Positions 36,756-47,943 of a stretch of 64,000 nt of DNA are shown in pieces. The translations under genes and the position numbers were made by a program. Positions within the stretch are counted from its first letter, which is position 1. Every line of letters begins with the position of its first letter. The stretch is from NCBI RefSeq assembly GCF_921293095.1, contig NC_060254.1:2542001-2606000 (forward strand), given 5' to 3'. The stretch comes from Ischnura elegans. Lineage: Eukaryota > Arthropoda > Insecta > Odonata > Coenagrionidae. The notes under the pieces were generated by a model. That model did no database searches, was not told the origin of the DNA, and saw only the letters and a program-made list of their open reading frames with translations.

Positions 36756-36934
36756 ATGAAAGCGAAAACTTTGTTATTCCACATAAAATTTATTTGCTAC
36801 CGGTTCCGACTTACAAGATCATCCTCAAGCAAAAATCGCGAAAATTCTGACAAATAATATTAAGGCACAAAAAACTCCAAGTCGAATGTTATTCGAAACC
36901 GGTCGAAAATAAATTTTATGCGTTTCGCTTTCAT
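36756..36934. mobile_element. Palindromic element with hammerhead-like ends (ACCGGT type)
   Basis: TGAAAGCGAAA and CATAAAATTTATTT on the left are complementary to AAATAAATTTTATG and TTTCGCTTTCA on the right (about 36756-36806 and 36884-36934). The minus strand of the left half reads TTGAGGA, a short interrupted stem (GATCTT/AAGTC), GGAA, then CCGGT. The plus strand of the right half reads GAAACCGGTC. The ACCGGT stem III is self-complementary, as in the related copies, but the core boxes are altered. Confidence 0.45.
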
Positions 36935-38032
36935 GTGCTTAAAATACAAATAGGTGCACATTCACAAATTCTCGCCTAACATATTCAATTAAAACAATAT
37001 AACTCAGACGCCAAATAAGTAATTAAGAAATTTATAGAATGAAACCCTATCCTAAAACATCTTCACAACCTCGTGATGACTTAATCTGTTTCAGAACTTA
37101 AAAATAAATATGATGGAATGATAAGCTGTTGTGAGAAGGAAACTTTTTTGAAATTTTTAAATATCAATGTTAAAACCTGACTGGTTTCAGAAATGCAAAG
37201 TCAATGAAGTCTCTTGATGATGGCATAGTAGCAATGAAACCGGTTAGTTTGGAATAAAGAGGAAAGCATCAATTGCTTCCTTAATCCACAGCACACCGCT
37301 TTTAAGTAGTGGGTAGGGGAAACTAGGACACGTACAGTGTACATTGTACGTCGTACACACACGGGGTAAGTTTGACATCGGTCGTGTCTCTAAATACGTA
37401 GAGGTGAGCGCATCACAATGTTCTCTCTTGTTTCCCAATATCATCCCAGTTATATTGACATCAAAGTATTCTCAATGATGTATCCTTCCGAGTTATTTTT
37501 CCAGCTTGTACAGCGATAAGCGTCTCAGGTTGAGGAGATTTTTATTCTTTAGGGAAGAAAGTATTTTTTAGCATTTATCGGAATAAATAAGTAGGTCTAA
37601 TGTCTTACAATATGCACTTATTAGTGAATTCAATTGAAAGAGTAATTAACTCCACATCATTTTGCATAGTTTAATAATTGAAACATATATGAACATGCTG
37701 TTAGTTTGAGTTAAGACGAAAAATGACGGGGCCAGGTTTACACATTTACCGGGGGCTAGTTTACGCAATGTCGGATTCAGCACATATAATTTTGAAGTTC
37801 CGCCATGCATATAAGATACAATGCGCAATTACTGTAATGATTGTACACATACATTACATACTCATCATTTTTCAAACACTTGCATTGTGTGAGGTTAATT
37901 ATAAGCACGAGTGACAATGTTCTTAAAAGTTTCCTAGGCGAATAGTTTACAGAAAAATGTATAACCTAAGATACATTCACTCTATTTTTAAAGAGCTCTA
38001 TTAAGAGCGTGATGATTTTATGAGTTGCTAAG
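36935..38032. other. Non-coding stretch
   Basis: Nothing recognised; AT-rich, short frames only. Confidence 0.45.
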
Positions 38033-38301
38033 CAGTGTAGTAACTATGGGGGGAATGAGGGGGATAGATCCCCACCCCCAAAGCCTCAGAGAAATAAAAA
38101 AATATTCAAAACCATTGTCTTGTTTTGACGTATAATAACTGCATCTGCTTAAAGTTAATTTTTTTAGAGTCAAAATGATGCAAAATGTATCTCCTGTCAT
38201 TTCATTTTAAAAAAACCCATATCCTCCAAGGGGGTGGGGGGGAGTCGCCACCCCCTCCCCCTCTCATCCCCCCCCAAAGCATATTCCTAACTACGCCACC
38301 G
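38033..38301. mobile_element. hAT-like MITE, worn target duplication
   Basis: Left end CAGTGTAGTAACTATGG and right end CCTAACTACGCCACCG (complement CGGTGGCGTAGTTAGG) match the ends of the 31662 copy, with subterminal C and G runs. The flanks TTGCTAAG and GCTATAAG are only partly alike, so the target duplication is worn or absent. Confidence 0.65.
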
Positions 38302-39038
38302 GCTATAAGCATAAACACATAATTAATGAGAGGGCATAGTAGCACTTATATAATGTGGGAAGACCTTATTTCACAGTAGCACGGCACGTATGAACTTCAG
38401 CCTGTTGCAGTTGTTGCTGTCGGCGGTTCAAAAGTGTCTCAAATGCTTGAGAAGACCTTATTCATTGGAATCACAGACTTGGTACGGGCGTATTGGAATG
38501 CGAGTGTACTCTTAAAGGTATTCATGCACTCATTTTGCACTCACGTTACAATGAAGGTTCACAAGTACAGATGACTCGATATATTAGGGACTCCCCTACT
38601 ACACTTCTCTATTTTCGTCATCTCACCTTTCTATTCTGGTGTTTTCATTAATCAAGTTCGTTTCTCGTCGACTCATCACTCTTGACACCTAACCCCATAC
38701 CTTTCACAGAGTTTTCTTTACAATAGACCAATCTGCGTCGCTTTATTTACTCCTCCACGCCACACAGACATTATTCATACCTTTTCAGTTCCAGGAACCG
38801 AAGTTTAGACTCAGTTTTGAATAAAAAAAACTGTCAAAGACCACCACACCCTCTGGAAAACGCAACGTCTTAACTTCGATGGAAGATGTTCTAGGAAACA
38901 AGATGGGATGAATAAGAAATGCCCTCTGGTACTAAGATTCGTCGCCCAAACGCCATATGGCAGTATGAAAATACCATGGCTAATTTCCGAATGAGTACAG
39001 CTGATTCAGGCGTTATACTTATCGTGGAAGTTCGACAC
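38302..39038. other. Non-coding stretch
   Basis: No gene or repeat supported. Confidence 0.45.
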
Positions 39039-39080
39039 ATTGAAATGAAAGGTAGTTGCAATTTTCCACAGTAATTTTAT

Positions 39081-39123
39081 TCGTACGACGCGTTTCGGCT
39101 CACGGAGCCATCATCTGGTACAA
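39081..39123 (-). ncRNA. Candidate type I hammerhead ribozyme, one core substitution
   Basis: On the minus strand the order is: TTGTAC (stem I 5'), CAGATGA (CUGANGA with U4 changed to A), an extra T, GGCTC-CGT-GAGCC (perfect five-base stem II with a three-base loop), GAAA, then CGCGT completing the self-complementary ACGCGT, C as cleavage base, and GTACGA (stem I 3'). Stem I pairs over six bases, including one G.U. The U4 change should weaken or abolish cleavage. Everything else fits the minimal dimer-type hammerhead. Confidence 0.5.
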
Positions 39124-39156
39124 GACCAATCTTCAAGACATCTGGTCAGACTATGT

Positions 39157-39440
39157 GACCGACCAGAGCTGAGGTCAGTTGCACCATGAGGGAAGGGTAG
39201 GTAAGGAAGGGTGGAGAGAAACCCGGCGTCGGCATTAGACTGGTCTTAACGAATGGCAGCAAGGGGACCACGACTTGACGTCCCATCCGACGGAAGGAGT
39301 GTTGTCCTTGAAATGTCCTCCACACAACACTCAAGCAGGGATCGGGCAGTCTCTGAAAATTCTCTGCCGCTGCCGAGATTTGAACCCGAGCCCACCGGGT
39401 GGGCAGCCGACACTCTAGCCACCACACCAACCCGATCTAC
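39157..39440 (-). mobile_element. SINE-A copy 3
   Basis: Full-length on the minus strand: head GATCGGGTTGGTGTGG, B box GGTTCAAATCTC, body with CGCCGGGTTTCTCTCCACCC, and end GGTCGGTC. It lies between the arms of the foldback at 39039-39507. Confidence 0.85.
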
Positions 39441-39872
39441 CAAAACTCATTGTACGAATTAAATAACAGAGGAAAGGTGCAAATAACTTTCATTTCAATA
39501 TAGACATAAATAATCACACCACGAATAGTCATGTGAGAGTATCTCTTTGGGTGATTGTAGTTTAGTCACGAATTCCAGGACAAGATAATAGCAAAGAATC
39601 CTCACGACGCCTGAGGGAGAACTTCAAAAGAAACCGCGGGTGAGCAAGGTAAAATAACTTGTCTATTTGAACTCGTCATTTACATTTCCACCACCAACGA
39701 ACGAATAAGAACGAATTCTTCCCGCTCCAATTGAAAGCAGGCTTCAACTCAAAACATTGTGGACGCCCTAGAACCAACAAAAGCCTACCTACCATCTAGT
39801 AACATTCGTCTTTATTGCCGTAAAATTTCTCCAACCACATTAATAAAGTCATTAATGGCATATTATTTGGCA

Positions 39873-40151
39873 GAGGCAACCGAACGATGAGGTCAATTGC
39901 GCCATGAGGGAAGGGAACGGCAGAAAGGATGGAGAGGAACCCGGCGGCGGTATTAGCCAGGTCATAGTGGGCCAAGGGGACCACGACTAAATGTACTATC
40001 CGCCGGACAAATTGCTGTACTTGAAGTACTCTTCACAACACACTCAAGCGGGAATCGGGTAGTATCTGTAAAATCTCTCCCACCGCCGGGATTTGAACCC
40101 GGGCCGAGTAAGTGGGAAGCTATCTCTCTAGCAGACACATCAACTCGATCT
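39873..40151 (-). mobile_element. SINE-A copy 4
   Basis: Minus-strand copy with B box GGTTCAAATCCC, the family body and the GGTTGCCTCTGCCAAATA tail. It lies about 430 bp from copy 3 in the same orientation. It is more diverged than copies 1 and 5. No clear target duplication. Confidence 0.85.
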
Positions 40152-41196
40152 CCATCGCCGCGTTTTAATTCCTTAAAACCAATAAAGGTCTTCCTGCTCT
40201 CATCACTCCTAACATCAATAAAAGTCTCCTTGATTCCTCTATATAGCGGTCATCTGTATTTCTCTAATCACATCGACATGATAGGTAATTATTCTTAGAA
40301 CGATGCAAAAAGAGGCAAATCTCCAACAGTGAGGCAGTAAATTTTATTGTGAAGTGATTTTCGGCAAGTCAAAACCGTTTCAGACTAAAGAGACCTAAAT
40401 ATTTCAGTACACTCAGCATTCGATAACCTAGGATTCGATACATTAATCGATGCGATAATCGTGCGATTGACGTGAACTGTTTTTATGCTAAATAAACTAT
40501 GTAAATTCACGATTAAAAAATTAATTCATTAAGATATGGAGCACCGCCTGAGCGACATCTAGGGAAAAAGATGCTAACACATAAAAGATAAAGTCAAGCA
40601 TATGAGGTTGAGGAAAAATGACCACTTGAAGTTTACAGCAAATATGATTTTACAGACTTATTTTTCTCATAAAAACACGATGAAATTCCATGAAATTCGA
40701 ATTTAATCCACCTCTCCAATTTCCTAAACCAAAGATTTTTCTCTGGCAGGTTACGATTTAGTTTTCAATACTTACGTACATAGTCGTGAAGGTTTTCAAA
40801 ACTGAAAACGAAACCAAAACCTTTTTAAAAATCCCTTAAAGATAAATAGAGAATGCTTCCAAGCCCTCCCCGGATTACTTTTCAAGACTCTTTATTATTT
40901 CGCCCAGCACAACAAAAAGAAAAAAAAATTACCTCAGAAACTATCACCTACGCATAGTGAAATTTGTTTTTTTTTTATTCAGTAGATTGCGTTGAAACAA
41001 CAACATATATCGCTTCGATTCCAATTGCCCACAATACCGCCTCCACGCACACTGATTTGGCACAGAATCGATATTAAATCTCATTTCATTATTCTTATTT
41101 ATCTCACGACACATCATTAAATCCTGTGAATGCCAACAGCTCAACGATACTTGAAAGGTAATACTGACTAACGGTATAATTTAAAGTAATAATGTT
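40152..41196. other. AT-rich non-coding stretch
   Basis: CCAATAAAGGTCTTCCT-like text repeats imperfectly at about 40190 and 40212. Otherwise nothing recognised. Confidence 0.4.
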
Positions 41197-41500
41197 TTCA
41201 GTTTTTCTGATGCCTATGTAAACATGCCCACAACTGTATTATTTTCTATCTAAAATAACCATTTTCTATCATAACAATTTCTTAAAATCTTCTTGATACA
41301 ATGAGGTTTAGGTACAAAATGAAGTTAGTCCATTGAATTTTGAGAACACTTACAAGATTTTCGGGTGCATGTGACAATGAGCACAATTGTATTGCAAGTA
41401 AACAAGCCCAGGGCCTTCGAAGGGCCATGGACCACAGAGGGGGTCCCCACCTGCCCACCCCTTTGCTCAGTCCGCCCCTGAGCTTTAGTACCCCCCCCCC
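41197..41500. repeat. Dispersed repeat, related to 31990-32290
   Basis: Shares AGTTTTTCTGATGCC and CCCACAACTGTATT with the other copy, and the GC-rich CAGGGCC...CCGCCCCTGAG end (41410-41474). Followed by a C run (41483-41496). The family is unclassified. Confidence 0.45.
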
Positions 41501-41601
41501 CTTTCCACATCTTTTATTCGCCATTATTCACACGGGAGATTTCAAATAACCACACTCCCAACTTATGGCTGGACGGCGATATTTGGTGGAACTTGGTGAC
41601 A

Positions 41602-41796
41602 GGAAACATAATAAACATACACTGTTGCATTTTCCACAGAAGTTTTAATACCCACCCAGGTTTCGACAATACACTATGTCATTTAATAAGAACCACTACC
41701 ATTCACCTTTGAAAATGACATAGTGTATTGTCGAAACCTTGGTCGGTTATTAAAACTTCAGCGGAACATACAACAGTGTGTCTTTATTATGTTTCC
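41602..41796. mobile_element. 195-bp palindromic element with decayed hammerhead-like halves
   Basis: The left arm (GGAAACATAATAAA... from 41602) is complementary to the right arm (...TTTATTATGTTTCC to 41796). Both contain the block AATGACATAGTGTATTGTCG leading into GAAACC. After GAAA come CCTTGGTC on the plus strand and CCTGGGTGG on the minus strand. The CUGANGA box is not preserved, so this is a relative of the hammerhead palindromes rather than a likely ribozyme. Confidence 0.5.
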
Positions 41797-42892
41797 AACC
41801 ACACTCCCATCGAAGGCATATCTCCAGAGGCCTCGGATCGGCATCTTATTTCCAACAGAAAAAACGAGCATCAGCATCCATCGGAGCAGAAAGCGCAGTG
41901 CAGTGAGACGCTATTACTATCTCGGGAGGCACTTCAGCACAAGTGGAGTGGAGGGAATCCGCGGAATTGAGGAAGCGGCGGAAAAATACCACGGACAGGA
42001 AACGGGCAAATAGTGAGCGCGAAATAGTTCGTACACGGAATGCAAGGGGCGCATGAGATGGATAATTCAAACCGTAACGCAAAAATCGATTAAGGAGAAG
42101 GAGTCGCAATAGACGACAACGCCTGAGATTCCAATAGAATGGGGGTTTGCTTCTCGCAAGCGATCACGCAGAAGTTATCCACGCGGTCCCTTTAAAGTTT
42201 TTTTTTACGCTGGAATAATTGAATATGCAGAATGCAACTACCCTTCTTCACCACGAAGATGACCAGATATACGTCAGCCCAAGTCGCTTTCACTCAGGTC
42301 CGTTCATTTAAGGTGCGCACTTCGATTTCCACTCGTTCAACATCTACGGTGGTGGGGTGAAGTCCTGTCATGCCACACCAAAGGGTTCAAGCTATCCTCG
42401 GCACGGTTGCTCGTCAACGTCTATTATCAGCTTGCCACAAAATCCCCAATGGAAAAGGCCAATACTCAGTGTGGAGAAATATTGCGTCACGAAATTTTAA
42501 CCCTGGATAGCTGATGCCAATGGAAACCAAAATTACTAATGATGCCTCATTCGAAAACGTACAATTTTTTAACTACAGAGGCTTTGAGCCATGGGCTCCA
42601 ATTGGCCGTGACTTTTCCTTGTTGCCTTGGATACATCACGATCTTCGGCGAGCAACGCATTCGAAGAGCATCCGACAACAGGGCTGACTCGCGTCCAATC
42701 GAGGCGCGTTGCTCGAAGTTTAAGTAGTTTAAAAATTGTGTGTTTTCCACCCAAACATCATTAGTAGATTTGGTTTCTATTCGCATTAGCTATCCAATGT
42801 TAAATTTTCGTGGCATAATTTTCCTCTGCCCTTTATACCTGTTTCCGGTTGTATGGATATAAAAGAAACGCTCCATTACTTTTACGATGAAG
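41797..42892. other. Non-coding stretch
   Basis: Opposite-strand overlapping frames (41846-42109, 42539-42786) without recognised products. Confidence 0.4.
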
Positions 42893-42904
42893 CTGTTTTC
42901 AACC

Positions 42905-43026
42905 GAAGAATCTGAGCTTTTCCCGGTGAATAGCATGGATGAAAGCTTCTCGGGTTTCCAAATGTTTCACATCGGCCTACACAATGAAGACCCTGAGCCG
43001 GTTGGAAACCCGAGAAGCTTTCATCC
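42905..43026. mobile_element. Short inverted-repeat insertion with 12-bp target duplication
   Basis: GGATGAAAGCTTCTCGGGTT (42937) is exactly complementary to AACCCGAGAAGCTTTCATCC (ending 43026). The segment is bounded by the 12-bp direct repeat CTGTTTTCAACC at 42893-42904 and 43027-43038. The right arm reads CCCTGAGCC...GGAAACCCGAG, recalling the other retroelement tails, though no hammerhead core can be drawn. A 12-bp duplication fits target-primed reverse transcription better than a hAT or mariner. Confidence 0.55.
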
Positions 43027-43107
43027 CTGTTTTCAACCACTCACAAAACACGCCTCCCTACCCTATCCGTGAGATGTGACTGGAGGAATTGAAATTAACA
43101 TTGATGA

Positions 43108-43310
43108 TGACGGGGGGCGTGGTGACCAAGCGTGTGGGCGCAGTGCTCACATGCTGATCGAGGGTTCGAATCCCGGATGAAGGACCCCATCAATATCCTC
43201 AAAGCGGTCCAAGGAAAGGTGTGCACATCCACCCAAATGTGTGATGATCACATGTCCTAGGATTAGTCCTTTGAGAGATCCAAAGTTCACGAAGGAATAA
43301 ACCGAAATTA
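43108..43310 (+). mobile_element. SINE-B (tRNA-derived, single copy in window)
   Basis: It has a perfect B box GGTTCGAATCC at about 43163 and an A-box-like GTGGTGACCAAGCG before it. The following body (TCAAAGCGGTCCAAGGAAAG and on to GAAGGAATAAACC) is unrelated to SINE-A. Confidence 0.6.
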
Positions 43311-44524
43311 GGACTGCTCATAGAAGTCTACATTTGCGATGATGTCATCTATCCAATTCCTATCTTTCAATATTATCCCTCAGTTTTTTTTTATAAAGAC
43401 TACAGAGTCAGTGAAGAGAATAAATGAATTCCCGTATAACTAATCGGTGCACTGTGTATAATATTCGAGAAGCTATGAAAATGCACCCGCAGTTGCAACA
43501 AAAGGTTCGATACTTCAATGGTTGGTGCCTCCTGTGTATACTTCCTTTGGTTGCACCAAATAATTATAAAATGACATTCACCACGACTAGACCGTCAAAC
43601 CCCGTCATGCTCCCCTTTTCAAAATCCCTCCTTTGATCGACTTTTTCTCGTCCGGGCCGTGGATGAACGAGAGATTATGCACCGCATTCCGTGAAATTCT
43701 TTCGCGACTTCTCAATGGAAGCGCACCTACCCATCGTGTGATTCATTCAACTCCTTGCAGCCTCTCATGCAACAACTTCGGTCCACAATGGGCATCGTAA
43801 CAATACAGCTTTGGGTATATAATGGAGTCGGGAGCTCTCCGGATTCGTGACAGTTGAAAACCGATTACGCGCACGTAAGGCGGCTCGGAACTTGGGGGGA
43901 TGAAGGCAATCGGTTGGACGTGTTGGATTGGCGCATCAACGTCTAAGGGGTGAGCAGCAGGTGAGGTTTTAGGATGTGATTGACGAATGAGGGTTACGAG
44001 CAAGGCGTGAACAAAAGAAGCAAGTAAATACATACAGGCGGGATGAAATCCCTAAGGGCATTGAAAATAAAAATGTTTGCAGCAGGACAGTCGGTGATAT
44101 AGTTATAGCAATTAAAGGAAAACATTAAAAAGCAAGAAAGAAAAACTTTTGTAGATAGAATTTTATACTTAAATATACCAATCATTACCTCAGTAATTCC
44201 GCCATTATATGTCATCTTTATTTGGAATCCAGTCAAAATGACGAGTACGTATCAGCAGAATGACTAGCGATTAGATAAATGCCAATTAATTAAGTGCTGC
44301 AATGATAACTTTGGAATAACAGGCATCATAAATGAAGTAATTTGCCTTTTCAAATCGAAAATTTAAAACATTTGCACTAATGAGAGAGAAAAGAGAGCAG
44401 GATAATAATCAAAGAATTAATAAAATATTCATTTACGAATTATAGCACATTCAAGAGCAGAATATTCATTCCGGAATTCAGAAGCATTGTCTACTCGAAA
44501 ACTAACTCATAATATATACCAGAA
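43311..44524. other. Non-coding stretch
   Basis: Segments at 43680-43800 weakly resemble the repeat at 48108 and 49380. No gene supported. Confidence 0.4.
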
Positions 44525-44700
44525 GGCTGACCTGAGTAGTTGAGGGTAAAGCTCACCCCGGAATAAGACACAGGTGTAACAACATAGCACTTACAGAAAA
44601 GTAGGGTTAGTTATCGTTCTTGGCCCATTTCGCACCGCTAGAATTTTTGAGGGATGGGCGTGCGATCACAAAATACTCTACTCTACTCTCTCAGTGAATC
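44525..44700 (-). mobile_element. SINE-C fragment
   Basis: On the minus strand it ends CCGGGGTGAGCTTTACCCTC, matching the 3' ends of the copies at 58985 and 59880. The tRNA-like head is not clear. Confidence 0.45.
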
Positions 44701-44805
44701 GAATCGTCTTAGCTCAACCTTAACTAATAATTTAACTTAATTAATACACCGATTGTAAATTCCATTAATTATGAGTTGAGGACCAATTTGACGAGAATTT
44801 CGCTC

Positions 44806-44912
44806 CAAAAGTGAAATTCACGACGGCAAAATCATTCGGCTCAGCCGTGATTCGAACCCCGATATCCCGATTGCGGGTCAGGTATGCTACCAGTTACATA
44901 ACCAAGTCTGTA
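44806..44912 (-). mobile_element. Decayed tRNA-like repeat (family of 54842/55191)
   Basis: On the minus strand it reads GTAACTGGTAGCAT, then GGGGTTCGAATCACGG and GCCGAATGATTTTGCC. This is a diverged version of the tRNA-bearing repeat at 54745-55293, which has CGAATGATTTTT at the same place. Confidence 0.5.
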
Positions 44913-45814
44913 GAATACTTCATCGTATGGATGTGCGAGTAACAATTTTGATGTCGAGTCGAGTCGAGTATGAAAATTTCTGGAGCAGGCAATACAACAA
45001 TGCATGCTCCAATATATTCCTTTTTTCCAATCCCATGATGAATTTTCTATTCTAAATGCTTACATTGATGCAAAAAGGAAAAGATAATGAGAAGCCTTGA
45101 TGGTAATTGTGTCAGATTAGGATATAAATGAACATTAATATGTTTAAAACAGTTCCATAGGCACAATTAAAAAAATTTAACCTCTAGTCATATGCCGACA
45201 ATATAAGTTATACTTATATTTGTCCGAACTTCTAGGAAGAGCTCTGAGTAAAGGCATTTGCACAGCTGTAATAAAAATTAAATACTATGTAAAATTTACA
45301 TCAACGATTTTTATGGATCTTCGATCTTCATGGAATTTAAGTGGACAAAGCGAACGAACTATAGAACTTAGCTTTAGCTTTGTGGACCAAACATTTTTCT
45401 CTTAATTTCTGACTTCGTTTAATCAACCTTGGAAACCCTTGTTTTGTACGTTAAAGGAGAAAACTAAACTCAAAGAAGGAATTCAGGAAAATTAACCTCG
45501 GACGTGCTTAGTAATTATAAAGGATTAAAAGAAGGCACCACTTGTGACGTCAAACACCGGGAAAAACCGGCATTGTCCGCTGAAACCTTAAAGTTACATA
45601 TTTTTCTTTCTTTCAGAATTCTCAACAATTTTTTGCGTAGTCTTTCGGCGTTTGAACGAAGAGAGTTGGGTAGGGTATAAAAGTATCGCATGTGAAAGTA
45701 TGAATGAATGATGCAGCGGTCCACTCGGAATACGCCTCCGGGTTGGAAGACGATCGGCCGCCGCGGATGACGAAGAGGTATTCGGCGCCCACGTTGACCA
45801 CTATAATGTATATA
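44913..45814. other. Non-coding stretch
   Basis: No gene recognised; ends in a TA-rich tract leading into the Helitron. Confidence 0.45.
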
Positions 45815-47943
45815 TCTATATATATAAAAGAAAGTCGAAAATCGTGTTAGTTAGAACACTTATAACTCGAGAACGGCTGCACCGATTTCAATGAGATTTG
45901 GTTCTTTGGATTCGTCTCAGGCGGGGTTAACATTAGGCTATTAAAAAAAGGATAATTTCACACAAAAAATTCATCTCTTTCCCATGGACATGCTTTTAGG
46001 AGTTATAGTAACACAACAATTGATAAGTCGGTCAAAACTACAAATTAAATAATTTGTTTTGTTTTTACCACTTTAATAACTGAATTTAGTAACAATATAA
46101 CATTTTAATTACTAAGTATATTCAAAATATTAATTAAATTGAAATTACATTTTTTAAATTTAATTCGAGCTGATTGTAAGCCCAGCCATGGCCCAGCTCG
46201 AGTTGACACTTCACTACCGTGTTTGTAAACAAATCTCCAAGCAATTGTTGACAAACAGTAATGTCCGTGTTCCTGTCGAGGAATCGAGTAGTTTTAACTC
46301 ATTTCCTTGGAATGATTGCAAATTAGTTTCAGTGAGCTCATCAACAAAGAGTTCCAGAATATGATTGATCACCAAAAGAATCAAAGATGGTTGATTTAGC
46401 GAGCAAGAACGAAGATGCGGATGACTAAAACGAGGTAAATTCAAATAGTTCGTACTCTGCATGAATTCGAATCTTTTAAATGTGTAACAAACGAAGACGA
46501 AATCACCAACAACCTATCTGAATATTTTAAGTCCTTGGACATACCTAGCTTACCAAGGCACGATTTACAGAAAAATGTAGTTCCTGTGTTCATGATCTTT
46601 CGAAGCCTAAACCAACCATAACTATCCAACGGAACGTGTTTGGTGATTAAAATAATTGGTAATGAATGTGATTCACGCAACTTCACTCAAAGGAATATTC
46701 AAAGGTGAGGAAGTCCTTATTCCGTAGATTCCATTATCTCAACTCATATGCCCTTTTGAGATTAAACGTATTCAATTTCCAATTCGTGTTGCATTCGTGA
46801 TAACGATTAAAAAAATCGCATGGTCAGTCTTTCAGTTTTTGTGTTGTTTGTGCTCTTATGCTAATGAAAACCCATGATTTTCTCATGGTCAACTTAACGT
46901 GCTATGTTTACGAGTCGATAAACCATCCTCTGTATTTCTTCCTTTGCTTCAAGTGCGTAGCTAGGATAGGGGGTTTTGGGCGCAGCTAATACCACGGGTC
47001 TGTAGGGTATAGAAAACTCGCTAAGGTAAGCGGGAAGTGTGGGGGCACTTCCCCCAGATATTTTTTAAGATAAATGGTTCAAAATAGTGGGTTTTGCGTG
47101 AATAGTGTGTGAATAGTTAAATATGTTTTGTTTGTTAGTCATCCGTCCCCCTAATATTAATAACAAAATCTTTCATAAAAAAATTCTCTAAGCTCTTGGG
47201 GGGTGGGGGGTTTATCCCCCAAAACCTCCCCTCGCTGCGTCACTGCTTTGCTTCGCTATATTTATTTAGCTTCATCCGCTTCATCTTGCGCCTGATAACA
47301 AAACAAAAACTGTTGTTTATCAGAAGGTGCTTGACGCAAGAAATTAAACCCGAGTGTGTAGAGCTCACCGTGGTGCGTTTACGGATGCAGTACGTTTACG
47401 CAGTGCATTTTTTCCAAACAGAGATACTAAAACTGGCGCGCCTTAAGTCATTTAATGCGAATGCTGCTTCATAGGGGCTCTTCTTGCACGATTTTGAGCA
47501 TCAGTCAAGCGTCGGTCTGGGGTTGTGTCAACCTCCCCCCTGAATGGGCCAAGTGTATGCAACAGACTTGGACCTAAAAACATTTTTTTACAGCTAATAA
47601 CGCAAATAGCCAACAACTGAATGCGTATAATTTTTATTTCATGAACTGCTTTATTAAACCACAATGCCCAAAATTTCTTAAGCTAAAACGTAAGAAAATT
47701 TGCTGAAAAATATCCGCGTAGACGTGCTCCGATCCACCCTATATAGATTCAATAAAGAAAATTTCCTTCTGACAAGCAATTTTGGTACTGATTTACGTAG
47801 TTTTATTGAATTTGTATCCTTATTTCATTATAATAAATTAAACATTATTAAAAACGATACAGCCGCTCTTGATTTATAAATGGTGTAAGTAAACTTTAAG
47901 TTCATTGATTGTTAGGCGATACGAAGTTCGCCGGGTCAGCTAG
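45815..47943 (+). mobile_element. Helitron with decayed RepHel helicase and nested hAT MITE
   Basis: The 5' end begins TCTATATATATAAAAG. The 3' end has the hairpin GGCGATACGAAGTTCGCC (47915-47932), then seven bases and CTAG (47940-47943). It is inserted between A (45814) and T (47944). TC start, subterminal hairpin, CTRR end and A|T insertion are the Helitron hallmarks. At 46545-46960 the plus strand encodes, in shifting frames, the end of a Pif1-type helicase: LPRHDLQKNV, FRSLNQP, LSNGTCLVIKIIG, then FPIRVAFVITIKKSHGQSFS (motif V-like) and DKPSSVFLL (motif VI region). Stops and frameshifts make it inactive. The N-terminal Rep part is absent, so the copy is also internally deleted. A hAT MITE interrupts it at 46950-47245. 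Confidence 0.85.
46950..47245. mobile_element. hAT-type MITE nested in the Helitron
   Basis: A 296-bp element with ends CAAGTGCGTAGC and the complement of CAGTGACGCAGCG. Perfect 8-bp duplications CTTTGCTT flank it at 46942-46949 and 47246-47253. G-rich and C-rich subterminal runs match the MITEs at 31662 and 38033. It lies just after the helicase remnant, so it is younger than the Helitron. Confidence 0.9.

Larger units (their letters stand above)
39039..39507. mobile_element. Hammerhead-bearing foldback element split by a SINE
   Basis: ATTGAAATGAAAG...TTATTCGTACGA (39039-39088) is complementary to the segment from CATTGTACGAATTAA to CTTTCATTTCAAT (about 39448-39505). Between these arms lie a hammerhead-like motif (39081-39123, minus) and a complete SINE-A (39157-39440). 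The SINE probably inserted into an older palindromic element like those at 32641 and 41602 and disrupted its right half. Confidence 0.5.
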
